Below, piece by piece: positions 1-11,159 of a stretch of 64,000 bases of DNA. Below the pieces are notes generated by a model. The model was not told the DNA's origin, did no database searches, and worked only from the letters and a program-made list of their open reading frames with translations. How positions within the stretch are numbered: the first letter of the stretch is position 1; every line of letters begins with the position of its first letter. A program made the position numbers and the translations under genes. The DNA comes from Gonatopus flavifemur (Eukaryota > Arthropoda > Insecta > Hymenoptera > Dryinidae), in assembly GCA_018340375.1 (NCBI GenBank), contig JAFFJZ010000007.1, forward strand, positions 2,170,001 through 2,234,000, in the 5' to 3' direction.

Positions 1-1348
1 TCTTCGACAGCGATAAGGCACGTGTGGGACTCATCGGCGCTGAAACCCAACACCGGATTTCTTCGAATCCCGATGTTGAGTCGAAGTATTGACCACGCTG
101 GAAAAAACATAGCTCCTACTTTCTTCATTTCAAAACCCCTTCCATGATTTTCATCACCCCCTTCAAGGCCCGAGATTGCCACTCGACAACACCCTGCTAA
201 TCAGTTCCTTCTCAACCTTGAAACTACGCGTTTCGAGGAGTAAGTTCCGCGTTTTTCTCCTCTCTCTCTCTCTCTCTTTCTTCGGAGGGTCCCCGTGCCC
301 TCTGAGTCGCGGCCGCCAAGGAGGTTTCGACAAGGGTCTATGTCTCCCCCTGTATAAATAAACCAAGAGATTTGTCCCCCCACATCTGTCTTCCAAGCTA
401 TGAAGGGATGAATTCTCTTGGTGGAGAATCCGGGGCCCTCCCACTTGCGAGATGGATGTGACCTCAGGAACACTTTCCTGGCGTGTCGGAGCTCGTATGG
501 TTCGCGGGATTCTCCTTGGAGAGTTTGAGAGAGTGAAGATCGGTCACCCGTCCGATTTCTCAGTGGAATAAACTTTCTTTTCCCTAATCTAAAACCTCCT
601 TTTAAATTTTAGTTACCCGATGAAATCGTCTCCGCGAGATTTTCCACAACAAAATCTCTCATCGAATCAGGAACGGTTAATTTCATCAAACAGAGTGAAA
701 CAGTTTCGGTAAACAGAGTGTTGCTGACTGAGTTTGTTCAGTGCAATTGTGCAGTGTTTCTTATTCCGAGGGGCACCAGCCGACTGGGATTATATATCGG
801 ACCCCTACACCACATCATCTTTTTTTTCCATCTTCTTTTTATTCGGTGACAGAACTTCCAGGTAAGTCAAAATTTTCTGTCTCTTTACTACGCTAGATCT
901 CTTTCTTTCTTTCCCTTCTTCTTTCTTTTTAACCGAGTACCCGCCCGTCGCACATTCTTAAGTAAGGTGTGCCATTTAGATTCAGTTTATCACATATTGT
1001 ATCCCTCTTTGCGGAATGTACGAATATATATATATATATATATTTTCGAATTACCACGACTGTGTAAGACCTCCTTCTATCCTCTCGATCTATCCTGCCT
1101 TGAAACAAGAAATGAGGAGTGTCGGGATGCGCCGGTCTCACCGCTTGGCCTGTCGCATCTTACATTCTCCATTCCAGAAGGACAAGCACTTCAAATGGCA
1201 TTATGCTCGACTTAAAAATTTGCGAGTCTCGCTTTCGTCATAACAACGTCAAACCTTCGATAGGAGTCATCTTAATGATTGAAGGTTGTGGATGTTGAAT
1301 CATCTGTTTTAATCTGTCAGGGTCTCCTGGATTCTTCGAAATTTCTTC
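1..1348. other. Gene-free left edge with possible LTR-like segment
   Basis: I see no convincing coding sequence here. A TATA-like motif (TATAAATA, 353-360) lies about 205 bases upstream of an AATAAA signal (567-572), after a pyrimidine/CT-rich tract (about 258-285). That order of promoter then poly(A) signal is what an LTR would show, but no second copy, primer-binding site or TG..CA pair was found, so this is only a suggestion. A GGTAAGT splice-donor-like site lies near 861. A (TA)n microsatellite runs at about 1023-1043. The short ORFs across it are translated repeats. Confidence 0.3.
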
Positions 1349-1776
1349 TCACACTATGACCGTACCCTTTTGTCCTGATATTTTGGCTGCATAACGACAT
1401 GCCATCAACCATTTTTGAGGATCGTCACTATGCGACTCACTGATGGTGGCAATCTCTAACCTCTGGGAACGATCAGTCTTCTCATGAAAGGGAACGGAAG
1501 GTCGGCCCCCTTGAAAATGGGAACTGGACTTGAATGATTTTTTGGATAGTTCAGGAATAACAAATTTTGAATTCAGCCACTTTGAATTCTTTGACTCATA
1601 AAAACATCCACTCTCTTTGCAGCATTCCATTTCTCTCTATGTTTACTGTTGAGAGCTGATATTAGTGCTCGCAATTTTATTAAATCTTCATCTTCGATAT
1701 CAGCGATGTCCGAGTTTATTTTAATTGAGGTGAATTCACCGGCCGCTAAAACCCCATTGTCAATTCCAGGTTTCAT
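1349..1776 (-). pseudogene. RAG1/Transib-like transposase, N-terminal fragment
   Basis: Two overlapping minus-strand reading frames match the N-terminal region of the larger element at 19511-21680. Shared blocks are WLNSKF..PEL.KKSF here against WLNSEF..PNL.RKSF there, then RSQR.E followed about 20 residues later by LMAC..AA..SG.KG. The upstream block (1573-1776) aligns with the segment of that gene containing NAAQRKLD; here it reads NAAKRVD. The frame changes near 1600-1630 and nothing downstream of the N-terminal third is present. It is therefore a truncated, frameshifted copy of the same family. Family naming rests on the better preserved copy. Confidence 0.6.
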
Positions 1777-1955
1777 GAAACATTCTTAGATGATTCCCCG
1801 TTTGGTGAATGATAATTGCGGCATCATTCACTCTTGAATGAACAAATCAGAAATCAGTGATATAAATATGTTTGGACAACAATGAATACTCACAGAAAAA
1901 TGACCGCGTTCACATAGAATTCAATTTGAAAATCCGTGAATCACGTCAGTCCCAG

Positions 1956-2053
1956 ACAGCATCACAGTCCCAGAAGAATTTATAAAGGACTCTTATTGAA
2001 CTGATTGTGTTCTTTACGAATTCTTTAAAAATTCTTCTGGGACTGTGGTGCTG
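1956..2053. repeat. Short foldback (hairpin) sequence
   Basis: An imperfect inverted repeat: the left arm containing CACAGTCCCAGAAGAATT (from 1963) pairs with its reverse complement ending at about 2047. Outer bases (GACAGCAT / GTGCTGTG) extend the pairing with mismatches. The loop is about 40 bases. It could be a very short MITE or a hairpin precursor RNA. No clear target-site duplication is visible. Confidence 0.5.
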
Positions 2054-2370
2054 TGAGGGTCATTTTTAATCACAATTAGTACACGAGATTGTGACATATG
2101 AGTGTGAAAAACTTCTCCCATGGAATTGTTCCCATTGATTAGCATTGAATGCGTATGACAACAATTATAGGAGGGGATCCTACCTGTCTACAGTTTGATG
2201 GTATATAGTGGTAATGATCAATAATAAAATTACGTGATCAAAAATGAATGAAGACTTGATAGAAAAGAAAATTTATAAGTGATTTTCGGATTCCCGATTT
2301 CGATCTAAAATTCCCGGCGTTCTCCCGATTTATGAAATTCCCGGCTATTTCCCGGTCGAGTGGCCACCCT

Positions 2371-2548
2371 GAGTTTTATGTTTCCAGCCATTGGCATGTG
2401 AACGAACAGCTTTTACACCATCATATCTTATTTTGAATTGTACTCCATATACAGTACATTTAGCTTTATTTTTTCTATTGCCTGGACCTAACCAATTCCC
2501 AAGTGTAGGTTTCTCCAACCATTTCTTTTGAAATTTGCAATTCCGAGT
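2371..2548 (-). pseudogene. hAT-type BED zinc-finger fragment
   Basis: The minus strand reads through about 59 codons with the pattern CKFQKKWLEKP, NRKNKAKCTVYGVQF, then VKAVRSHANGWKHK. This is the BED-like zinc-finger start of a hAT transposase: C-x2-C then H-x5-H, with the second Cys here replaced by Tyr. It has no start codon and stops (TAG) just after, in sequence of the type GGGAAATnnCCGGGAAT that often flanks hAT remnants. It is an isolated N-terminal relic unrelated to the hAT at 41-44 kb. Confidence 0.5.
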
Positions 2549-2889
2549 GAGTTTTTTTTTGTTGGTGTTGATCCATTATTTGTCATCTCGTGATGTGTAT
2601 CACTGTTACTACTCAATATAATCGAAATAAACGAATCTCAACTCCACAATACAATTTTTTGGGTACTGTTGAAGAATGTATGAATACGTAATTGCGAGTA
2701 GACATCTGAATGTCTGTCAACATACTGCGCCATCTGGGGATTCATATTGCCAGCCAAACCATTCAACTTCAGTCTTTGAGAAAGTGTGACGAGATGATTA
2801 CTACTCGTGGAGGACTGATCCAATTGGGACACGGCTCAAATATAAAAGCCCATGAAAACGAGGAAAGTCGTTGGGTTAATATCTGGCTA
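2549..2889. other. Unassigned spacer
   Basis: Nothing recognisable. Short ORFs on both strands have no motif, and the segment leads into the satellite array. Confidence 0.3.
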
Positions 2890-4430
2890 CACTGTTTTAG
2901 GGAGGGAGAGATTCTTATAGGAAATCGTCCGAGGAATTCAATGGTGAATAGCTCATCCCGGTACGCGGCCGTTTTCATGGAGTTTTCGTCGAGAGAAGGG
3001 GAGATTTTTGTCAATTTCCACAGAATTTGCATGAATTTCGTTATTTAAAGACAAGTCGACGTCCGATTCTTGGGGTAGAATTTATGGATTCTTATGAGGA
3101 ATTGTCTGCAGAATCCGGTGACATACGGCTCATTCCGGTACGCGGCCGTGTTCTTAATTTTTCACGCCAAAAGTCGTTGACTGGTATTTGACGGAATTAT
3201 CAATACATATGCAAATTCTTCCATCGGCTGCAGGCTTCTCGTTCGATTGGAAGAATCTGATACATCGATTATTATAGGAAATCGTCCAAGGAATTCAATA
3301 GTGTATAGCTGATTCCGGTACGCGGCCGTTTCCATGGAGTTTTCGTCGAGAGAAGGGGAGATTTTTGTGAATTTCCACAGAATTTGCATGAATTCCGGTA
3401 TTTGAAGACAAGACGACGTCCGATTCTTGAAATGGAATCTATGGATTCTTATGAGGAATTGTCTGCAGAATCCGGTGATATACGGCTCATTCCGGTACGC
3501 GGCCGTGCTCTTGATTTTTCACGACAAAAGTCGTTGGCTGGTATTTGACGGAATTATCAATACATATGCAAATTCTTCCATCGGCTGCAGGGTTCTCGTT
3601 CGATTGGAAGAATCTGATACATCGATTCTTATAGGAAATCGTCCGAGGAATTCAATGGTGAATAGCTCATCCCGGTACGCGGCCGTTTTCATGGAGTTTT
3701 CGTCGAGAGAAGGGGAGATTTTTGTCAATTTCCACAGAATTTGCATGAATTTCGTTATATAAAGACAAGTCGACGTCTGATTCTTGGGGTGAAATCCATG
3801 GATTCTCATGAGGAATTGTCTGCAGAATCCGGTGATATACGGCTCATTCCGGTACGCGGCCGTGCTCTTGATTTTCCACGCCAACAGTCGTTGGCTGGTA
3901 TTTGACGGAATTATCAATACATATGCAAATTCTTCCATCGGCTGCAGGCTTCTCGTTCGATTGGAAGAATCTGATACATCGATTCTTATAGGAAATCATC
4001 CAAGGAATTCAATGGTGTATAGTTCATTTTGGTACGCGGCCGTTTTCATGGAGTTTTCGTCGAGAGAAGGGGAGATTTTTGTGAATTTCCACAGAAATCT
4101 CATGACTTCCGTTATCTAAAGACAAGTCGACGTCCGATTCTTCCGGGTAAAATCTATAGATTCTTATGAGGAATTTTCTACAGAATCCAGTTATATACGA
4201 CGCATTCCGGTACGCGGCCGTGTTCTTGATTTTTCACGCGAAAAGTCGTTGACTGGTATTTGAGGGAATTATCAATACATATGCGAATTCTCCCACCGGC
4301 CGCAAGGTTGTCGCTCGATTGGAAGGATCTGATGCACCAATTCTTATAGGACATCGTCCAAGGAATCCAGTGATATACGGCTCATTCCGGTACGCTGCGG
4401 TGTTCTTGATTTTTCACGCCAAAAGTCTCA
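2890..4430 (+). repeat. Dimeric satellite array, 357-bp unit (178+180)
   Basis: The anchor GAAATCGTCC (or its variants) recurs at 2921, 3279, 3635, 3992 and 4350, giving spacings of 358, 356, 357 and 358. Each unit contains a second, diverged half-unit about 178 bp along (e.g. 3099, with GAATTGTCTGCAGAATCC). Both halves share the core GGTACGCGGCCG, so the array is an alternating A-B dimer, i.e. a higher-order satellite. Long ORFs running through it (for instance on either strand at 3427-4119) arise because the period is close to a multiple of three and are not genes. Confidence 0.9.
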
Positions 4431-4660
4431 TCAAAACCCATAGATTGTACTCCAAGAATCGGACGTCGACTTGTCTTCAAATAACGAAATTCATGCAAAT
4501 TCTGTGGAAATTCACAAAAATCTCCCCTTCCCTCGACGAAAACTTCATGAAAACGGCTGCGTACCAAAATCAATCATATACCATCGGATTCCTCAGACAA
4601 AATCGTATAGGAATTGATGCATTTCATCCTCCGAATCGGACGTCGTCTCATCAGTAGGTG
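4430..4660 (-). repeat. Inverted block of the same satellite
   Basis: From about 4437 the same satellite continues in reverse orientation. The reverse complements of the GTCGACGTCCGATTCTTG and CAGAATTTGCATGAA segments and of the CGACGAAAACTCC segment are seen at about 4455-4545. The switch point is close to AAAGTCTCATC (4424-4434). Further degraded inverted copies continue to about 4770. Confidence 0.75.
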
Positions 4661-5629
4661 ATGAAATTCGTTAGAACCAATATATAACTCCTCGTTTCTC
4701 TGCAAAAAATCCTATGAAAACGACCTCGTATCGTGACAAATCTTTCATTTTCGAATTCCTCGTCTCAGATACTACAAATTCATATCTTCAGATATCATCA
4801 TTATCTCATTTCAGCATGTTTTATGGAGAAAATATCCAAATAGTTCGGTCGTTTTGTTCAGGTACAGTCCCAGCCAAAACACAACCCCTGCGGCCGACAG
4901 CTCGCGGCCGACAGCTTCCACTTCATAAATTCGAGGAGACCTTAAAAGTATAATGACCCATATGCATTATCAACATTTTCATATGCGTTATTTCTCATTC
5001 TCATAGGACCGATTTAGTCCCAATTGAATGTACATACGTATCTTCTTGTAATATTGTTTCCAGTCATTGATGAACCCGATTTGGTCTAATGGAAACAGAA
5101 GAAATTCATGGGGAAATTATTGATCATGCATATAATTCGATCTGTAGTAATCAAAGTATGACTTGTAATCCATTGTGATTCTTCATGTTTCATCCGATGC
5201 GGATCTATTTTGTTCAAGTCAACTAGCATTGGAGTTGAGACCCGAGTAGAACTCGGAAAATGATCGAGAGTTCATCCGAGTCTATTCAGCATTCAATTCA
5301 GTTTCCTTTCCCGAATTCTGATCACGCCTAATCCGGGTCGAACTCGGAATTCAATTCAAGAATTCCCTTGAGAACCCGGGTGGGCCTCGTATACATGTCA
5401 AAACTTTATTCGGGTCTATCTGGGCACCCATCCGGTTCTTGTGTCCGCATTCTGATCAGGTTCAATCCAGATTATATTTGGAATCCGTCTCAGAGATGTG
5501 GATTTCTCAATGATGCACTGAGAAGGAACTTTCCTGTTAAAATATGATTATATATGAATCGCGAATGATTTTTCTTGTTATAATTAACGACGGAAACCAA
5601 CTGACACTTGAATTGACGAGAATTCACTT
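4661..5629. other. Decayed repeat and unassigned sequence
   Basis: The first 100 bases are weak inverted satellite. A tandem CGGCCGACAGCT doublet occurs near 4892-4915. From 5220 to 5480 motifs such as AACTCGGAA, CCCGGGTGG and ATCCGGTTC recur irregularly; similar CCCGG-rich text appears near 31960-32110, 32410-32470 and 38820-38920, suggesting scraps of one dispersed repeat. No coding evidence. Confidence 0.35.
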
Positions 5630-5735
5630 AGCGAGGATCGAACCCGAGTGAGTGACAAAATCTCACATCAGCGGGTCTACGAGATGATGACAAGTCACTC
5701 ACAGAGTCATTCACTATAACCATCCCGTAGAACTC
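5630..5735 (-). repeat. Possible tRNA-derived SINE end
   Basis: On the minus strand GGGTTCGATCCTCGC (about 5632-5648) is a good match to an RNA polymerase III B box and the adjoining tRNA acceptor side. A box-A-like sequence about 50-90 bases upstream is weak, and no cloverleaf could be drawn. A tRNA-derived SINE remnant is more likely than a functional tRNA. Confidence 0.3.
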
Positions 5736-5842
5736 TTGACTTTCCCAGATAGAATGCAGATAAACTTGGAGTGAACCGATCCAGAATTGTAAAAGCATTT
5801 TGGGGTCAAATAGGACCCAGGTGAACCTTGTAACGTGATTCT

Positions 5843-7080
5843 TCGTTACAAAGAGTCGCGAGATGGCACCACGCGAGAACCCCAGGGGATTGACCCGTGT
5901 AGTTCGACAACAGATTGGTTTACTTAAGAGAACACAGTTGTCGCTCGCTCATACGAGAATCGGGAACACGTACCCTCTTCTTGAGTATCCCTGTCCTCCT
6001 CTAATCCCTGTCCTTGTATGCTTTGTTGAGGTACTCCGCTCTGAAGAGGCAGCGCAATCTGCCACAAGATGACACGGCGGCCCCTCATCACCGAAGGGCG
6101 ATCAATCAATCATCGGAACCCACTTCCTCTCACCCCCAGGCCGATCAGCAGAAGAAAATGGAACACTCTCTATCGCTCTCTCGCTCTAGTTGCCAACCTG
6201 GAAGGAAGGAGTAGGCCATATACGCCCACTAGCCACCCATCATGCCTCTAGAAGAGAGGAAGGAAGGAGCGAGAGAGACGACACGGACCCCGAAGCTGCC
6301 CGTCACCGTCACTCAGCAGAAACCAAGGGGTTGGAAAAGGATAGAGACACCCGCCCCGGAGAACCCTTGCCCCGCACATACACACACTCACCCAACGAGT
6401 CTTTGAATGTCACAATCACCAGAACCCATAAACGAGCTCGAAAGGTGAGCTCTAACGGAAAGTCACCGACGGGGTTCCATGCATTACTTTACGAACTCAC
6501 CCGTCGGTGAAGGGGAAGAAAGTGGCCATCTTACCTCTCACTTCTTGTGCAGCTGAGCAACAGCCACGTTCACACGCGACTCATTTTGAAAAATTTTTGA
6601 ATACAGTAAGTGTGCGGTGCCATCAGGGCCCGGGTTCTATTCATTACTCATACTTCGCATCTGCCAAGGTGTTTCTCCGGTGTGAGAGTGCCAGTGCCAT
6701 GTCGTCTGGTATTGTTTGTGGTGAGGAAGTTCACTTCTCGTGGCCTCCTCCACGTGCTCCCACTCTTGATTTCCTCTTCATCATTTATGGTTGCACCCTA
6801 GATTCATCCCCTCCGTTCAACTTGGCCCTTCTTCGAATATAATTTTATGCTCGCGGTTTCCCTGCGTCCTCCCTTTGTTTGGTTAATGTAAGCGGCATGG
6901 TCCGTGTAGAATATCCCTTCGTGGTCGTGCCCTCCGTGTTTTTCTGCCCTGGTAGAAATTCCTCTAGTGATTCGCTAGTTGTAACACTTGCACTCACGAG
7001 AAACTAGAGTTCCAAATCAGTAACTTTTCAGTTCAATCACCAACTTATACGTGTTCTTATATATGTTGTGACGTGATAAA
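5843..7080 (+). repeat. 1.23-kb tandem unit, copy 1
   Basis: It begins at about AGAGTCGCGAGATGGCACC (5849) and is repeated, diverged, at 7090. Matching landmarks are ACGAGAATCGGGAACAC (5953/7193), CACCCAACGAG (6390/7618) and a GTGCCATC block (6618/7846), all offset by 1228-1241 bases. It is GC-richer than its surroundings. Short ORFs in it are not conserved between the copies, so I read it as non-coding repeat or part of a non-autonomous element. Confidence 0.8.
6463..6510 (+). repeat. Hairpin conserved in both tandem units
   Basis: TCACCGACGGG (6463-6473) and CCCGTCGGTGA (6500-6510) form an 11-bp perfect stem with a 26-base loop. In copy 2 the equivalent arms (7692-7702 and 7729-7739) differ at one position, C to T, which leaves a G-U pair, so the fold is retained. 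Confidence 0.6.
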
Positions 7081-8260
7081 TGGTCACAAAAAGAGTCGCG
7101 AGATGGCACCGCGCATGATCCCCAGCGATAGTAGTCGTCAACTTTTAGAACAAGTTTGATTCACCCGAGAGAACACAGCTGTTGCTCGCTCACACGAGAA
7201 TCGGGAACACATCTCCTCTCATTTTCTATCCCTGTTCTCCTCTAATCCCTGCCTTTTATGATTTGTTGAGGTTCCCCGTCCCCGGAGGCAGCGCCACCTG
7301 CGCCACGAGTACCAGCAAAGGTTGGTTCAACGCCAGAAGACAACACCAGCGCCACTCCAACTGTTCCTCGGTCGTCAACCTTCCCGGAGACCGGAAATCC
7401 CTCGTGGGTAATTCCATCTCTCTCCAACCCCGGACCACAGAGAGGAGGAGAACCAGGATAAGTCGTATCCGAGGATGCCACCCCGTCCCTGGACCGGCGG
7501 AATAACGGCGGAGATCGACCCGACCACGCTGTACCCCTTCTTCCCGCCCCTCCAGAAGTTGGAGAAGGACACAAACACCCGCACCTGGAGGATTTCCACA
7601 ACGCACATGCGCACACTCACCCAACGAGTAATAAGAAGCCACCACCACTCGAGCGCGCAAAACGAGCTCGAGAGTGCGCTCCAACGGAAAGTCACCGATG
7701 GGGTTCCGTATATGATTTTGTGAACTCACCCGTCGGTGAAGAAAAAGGAAGTGACTATGTTGCCTGTCACTTCTTGTGTGACTGAGCGACCGCGAAGTTC
7801 GCGTCGAAACGGATCATAGAAAATAGTCTATACGATGAGTGTGCTGTGCCATCGGGGCTCAGGTTTCGACTGCGAATCGGAATACCGCATCTGCCAAGTT
7901 CCTCCGCCGGTGTGGAAGTGCTAGTGCGGTGAAAATTGGTTTCTGTGGTGGAAATTGTGTCATTCACGTGGCCACCTCCACGTGTCCTCGTCCCGTGTTT
8001 TCCCTCTTACCCGTTGTTTTCGACTTGGAGTCACCCCCTTCGCCCATATTTGCCATCCCTCGATTGATTTTATGGTCACGGTCTCCCGGTATTTCCCTTT
8101 TACTTTTTGATTTATGTAAACAGCATAGTCCGTGTAGTATATTCCCTCGTGGTCGCGCTCTCCTTGTCTCTTTCTTTTCCCCGTGTTTCCCTGACTCTTT
8201 TATAAATTTACATGGTTTATTGTTCTTTTACCTCCACGCCGAAGTCGTGTGAGTTTTGTT
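7081..8260 (+). repeat. 1.23-kb tandem unit, copy 2
   Basis: Second, diverged copy of the unit described for 5843-7080, in the same orientation. A 157-residue minus-strand ORF (7256-7729) crosses it but is not preserved in copy 1. The text corresponding to 6946-7012 in copy 1 reappears inverted at about 8625-8697, so the locus holds at least one rearranged third piece. Confidence 0.75.
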
Positions 8261-8269
8261 CAAATTGAG

Positions 8270-9052
8270 GAAGATAAAATATACTTGTACTGCGAGCACG
8301 TGTTTAACCTCGAAATCGAGTATAGTTCCTTCACAATCACTAGAATCGACCCACCCCCTCTCCCTGAGTTTTTTCCTTTTCCCTTAACCCCACAAGACTA
8401 TCGTGAACAATTCACTTGTTTCATTTCAATATATCTCAGATTTCGGCCCTTTATAAATATCCACGACGGGGATCGTGGAGGCACTCAACGACCCTTGCGC
8501 CTTCGTGTATGGGTATAGGAGCTACCCATCACAATGTCATATATATATAAATATTACATTAAACATTATATATATACATATTATGTATATCTAATAGCAT
8601 AAAATATATAATAAATATACATATGGGGTCTCTAGTTTTTCACGAGGGGAAGTGCTACAACTCGTGAATTACTAGACAAATTTCTACCAGGGTGAATTCC
8701 CTGTGTTCCCCTGATTGCTTTTAGCTTTGACGGATTGTATGTATTTTCTTTTTCCACGACAGGGTCATGTATATTGTGTGAAATTATTGGATTCAAAATG
8801 CATACGTGTCCAGACACGTGGTTAACCTAACTTTGAAGTAGGTTATTCTAGTGAATTGAAATCAACCCACCCCCTCTCCCTGAGCTTCCCCTTTTCCCTT
8901 GACCACTTCAAAACCATCGTGAACGAATTACTGGTTGGAAAAACATATATTTCAGGTCCCATTGTCCTTCGTAAATGTCCATGACGGGAGTCGTGGGGCG
9001 CCCAACTCTACTTGCGCCTTTGTGGATGGGTATTGGAGTGCCCCATCACAAC
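8270..9052 (+). repeat. Pair of direct repeats around an AT-rich core
   Basis: 8290-8533 and 8815-9052 share the landmarks CACCCCCTCTCCCTGAG, then TCGTGAACnAATTnnCTnGTT, then CTTGCGCCTTnGTGnATGGGTAT, then CCCATCACAA. Between them is an extremely AT-rich stretch (8538-8625) and the inverted piece of the neighbouring 1.23-kb unit. No coding sequence was recognised. Confidence 0.65.
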
Positions 9053-9943
9053 CTGGATTGAATACCGATCCGGACTTGTTATAGCATCGTGGTGACTGAT
9101 CACCGTAACACTCCCGGACGAACCCGAATACACATTGATGTCGCGCTCCATCATCCTCGGGTGTGACTTGTACATGCCCGTATAGGATCAATCCATATGA
9201 AGGAGTCCACAGCTAAATTGATTGGTCACTTGACAATTAAGAATGGAATGTATTTTCTCACCATTGTTACCCCTATATGTGGGTAGTTCAACCATGTATT
9301 ATTATATTTTCATCACCGTCAGTTCAAGAGAAGCAGCCAGTCTTGTAATGGGAGACGCGCTATTTTCTGCGTTTGTAGGCTCTTGCTTGAACTGTGATAC
9401 CGCATAAGCTCATCTCAGCTTTTTCGGGAACATCTCATTCTTCTCGTGACATTTTACTTCATGATTCCATATTCTTATGAGAATCCTAGAATCTCTCTCA
9501 ATGTATATAAATTTGATTCAGATTTGAGCGTTCCATTTGGAAAAAACTCCATTCTCATGGTACTATTCTCCAGGGAAGGGATGAAATCTCATCCTCAACA
9601 TCATGTGTGTGTATGCATGTTTAATTACAGTTTGTGACCGTATAGTCGAAATGTACATTCGCTCCCTTGAGATTTTGTGAATTATTAAAAATGGCGAATT
9701 TGCAACATTTCGGAACTTTGAGGATTGATATCTCCGGTGGGGTCTACCGAAAAATCTGCATCTTACCTGAATTAAAGTCGTATATGAGGTCGAAGAAGAA
9801 ATTTGAAAATAAGAAGAATCAAGGAGAGAGAGAACTTTGCGAATTTTGAGTTGTAGACTCAATCAATTACCATGATACGGCAAGTAGAAACTCGCAAATG
9901 ATGAGAATCGATGAATGAGACAGTGATAAGATCGTGGAGTGCG
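9053..9943. other. Unassigned, no gene seen
   Basis: Ordinary AT-rich sequence. No ORF with a recognisable motif and no internal repeat apart from short A/T runs. Confidence 0.3.
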
Positions 9944-10305
9944 TAGGGCTTCGCACGAGACTCTCGCTTGAATCGAAAAATGATCTACATTCACTGTTCT
10001 AAAAATTGAGGATATGGAAATTTGGAACGGAATTCAACTTCTACCTGAGGTGTAACAAAATCACATTTGATTCCGACTCTGAGACAACTGAGATAGCCTC
10101 TTAGTCTCGGTCTCGATGCATATCTCGTTGCATGTTTCGATATATATCTCTGCTGGTTTTGATTGAATGATCAGAGTTCCACCCCATCCCGTTGATTCCA
10201 TTCATACACCAAAATTATTTTGATCATCTTGGTATTACAAGAGATTGGAATACTTATTGGTAACTATTTTATTTTCCTTGGACACGAGTCTCGTGCGAAG
10301 CCCTA
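9944..10305. mobile_element. TA-flanked MITE with 18-bp perfect TIRs
   Basis: TA at 9944-9945 is followed by GGGCTTCGCACGAGACTC. The exact reverse complement lies at 10286-10303 and is followed by TA. The 358-bp interior has no ORF. TA duplication plus short perfect TIRs fits a non-autonomous Tc1/mariner-superfamily element. No autonomous partner with these ends occurs in the window. Confidence 0.75.
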
Positions 10306-10859
10306 GAAGTGCGCATGTTCAATGTCTTCGAAAATTTCATAAGGATTCAAAGAAGTGGAGAGTGAGGGATACTGTTTTTTAAACTGTGAAAAAAACGAGT
10401 TTACGGGGCAAAATCCCCCTACGAAAACATATTCCCTTCTTTTACTCGGAGTATCTTGATGCAGTCATACGATTCCTTTTAGCTATGGAAGGTTATTCAG
10501 GAAATCCTGAATAACTGAACATCATAAGCCGATATTTTGAATAATGTCCTTGGACCATCTGGACCATAGGAGGGAACAAAGAAATCGTTATGCTGCAAGC
10601 TCTCGTCTTCAATCACCCCCAGCCATCATTTTCCATCGTGGACACCTGCTATTTAATCTCCCTTATCTCAAGATAGTTTCACGGTTGTAAACACTGGTGG
10701 GTCTCCATATGTCAATGACTTCGAAGTTTCTCGACATCCAATCATATCATCCGATTGGGGTCCGAAACGGCGGAATGATTGTATACCTGGGATTGATGAA
10801 CAGTCCTCGAATCTCTCCTGGAGTTGAATTTCATTGAGCTTCACCTACTCACTCTTCAC
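10306..10859. other. Unassigned, no gene seen
   Basis: No motif-bearing ORF. It ends at the (TA)n tract that marks the outer boundary of the large inverted repeat. Confidence 0.3.
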
Positions 10860-11159
10860 GTATATATATATATATATATACATATATATATGGGGCATTC
10901 TTCGTCAGATCAGCCACCCCTCCCCCCCCTGCGCATATCAATTTCTGAGATGAAAAATGTTTGATGGGCTTGAAATTTCCGTTGGAGTGTCTACTTTTCA
11001 ATGCCGTATGGTACTTTTCGAACATGGCGACTGTTCGACCAATATGGTGGCGAAAACGAAGAGGGAACTTGATGATGATCAATGCCGGTCATAAAACTAT
11101 GATACACGGGGGTTGGATAATTCTGTGGGTTGGGACATGCAATCCGAGCATCTCGGATT

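Noticed and set aside
340..900. A confirmed LTR or host promoter
   Set aside because: TATA and AATAAA are suggestive, but there is no partner LTR, primer-binding site or coding sequence to anchor it.
2710..4119. Several 100-140 residue ORFs on both strands
   Set aside because: They run through the 357-bp satellite, recur with its period and have no domain; they are reading frames of a repeat.
5630..5735. A functional tRNA gene
   Set aside because: Only the B-box side is convincing; no acceptor stem, anticodon loop or A box could be assembled.
7242..7729. A 157-residue and overlapping minus-strand ORFs in GC-rich sequence
   Set aside because: Not conserved in the duplicated unit at 5.84-7.08 kb; chance openness of GC-rich repeat.
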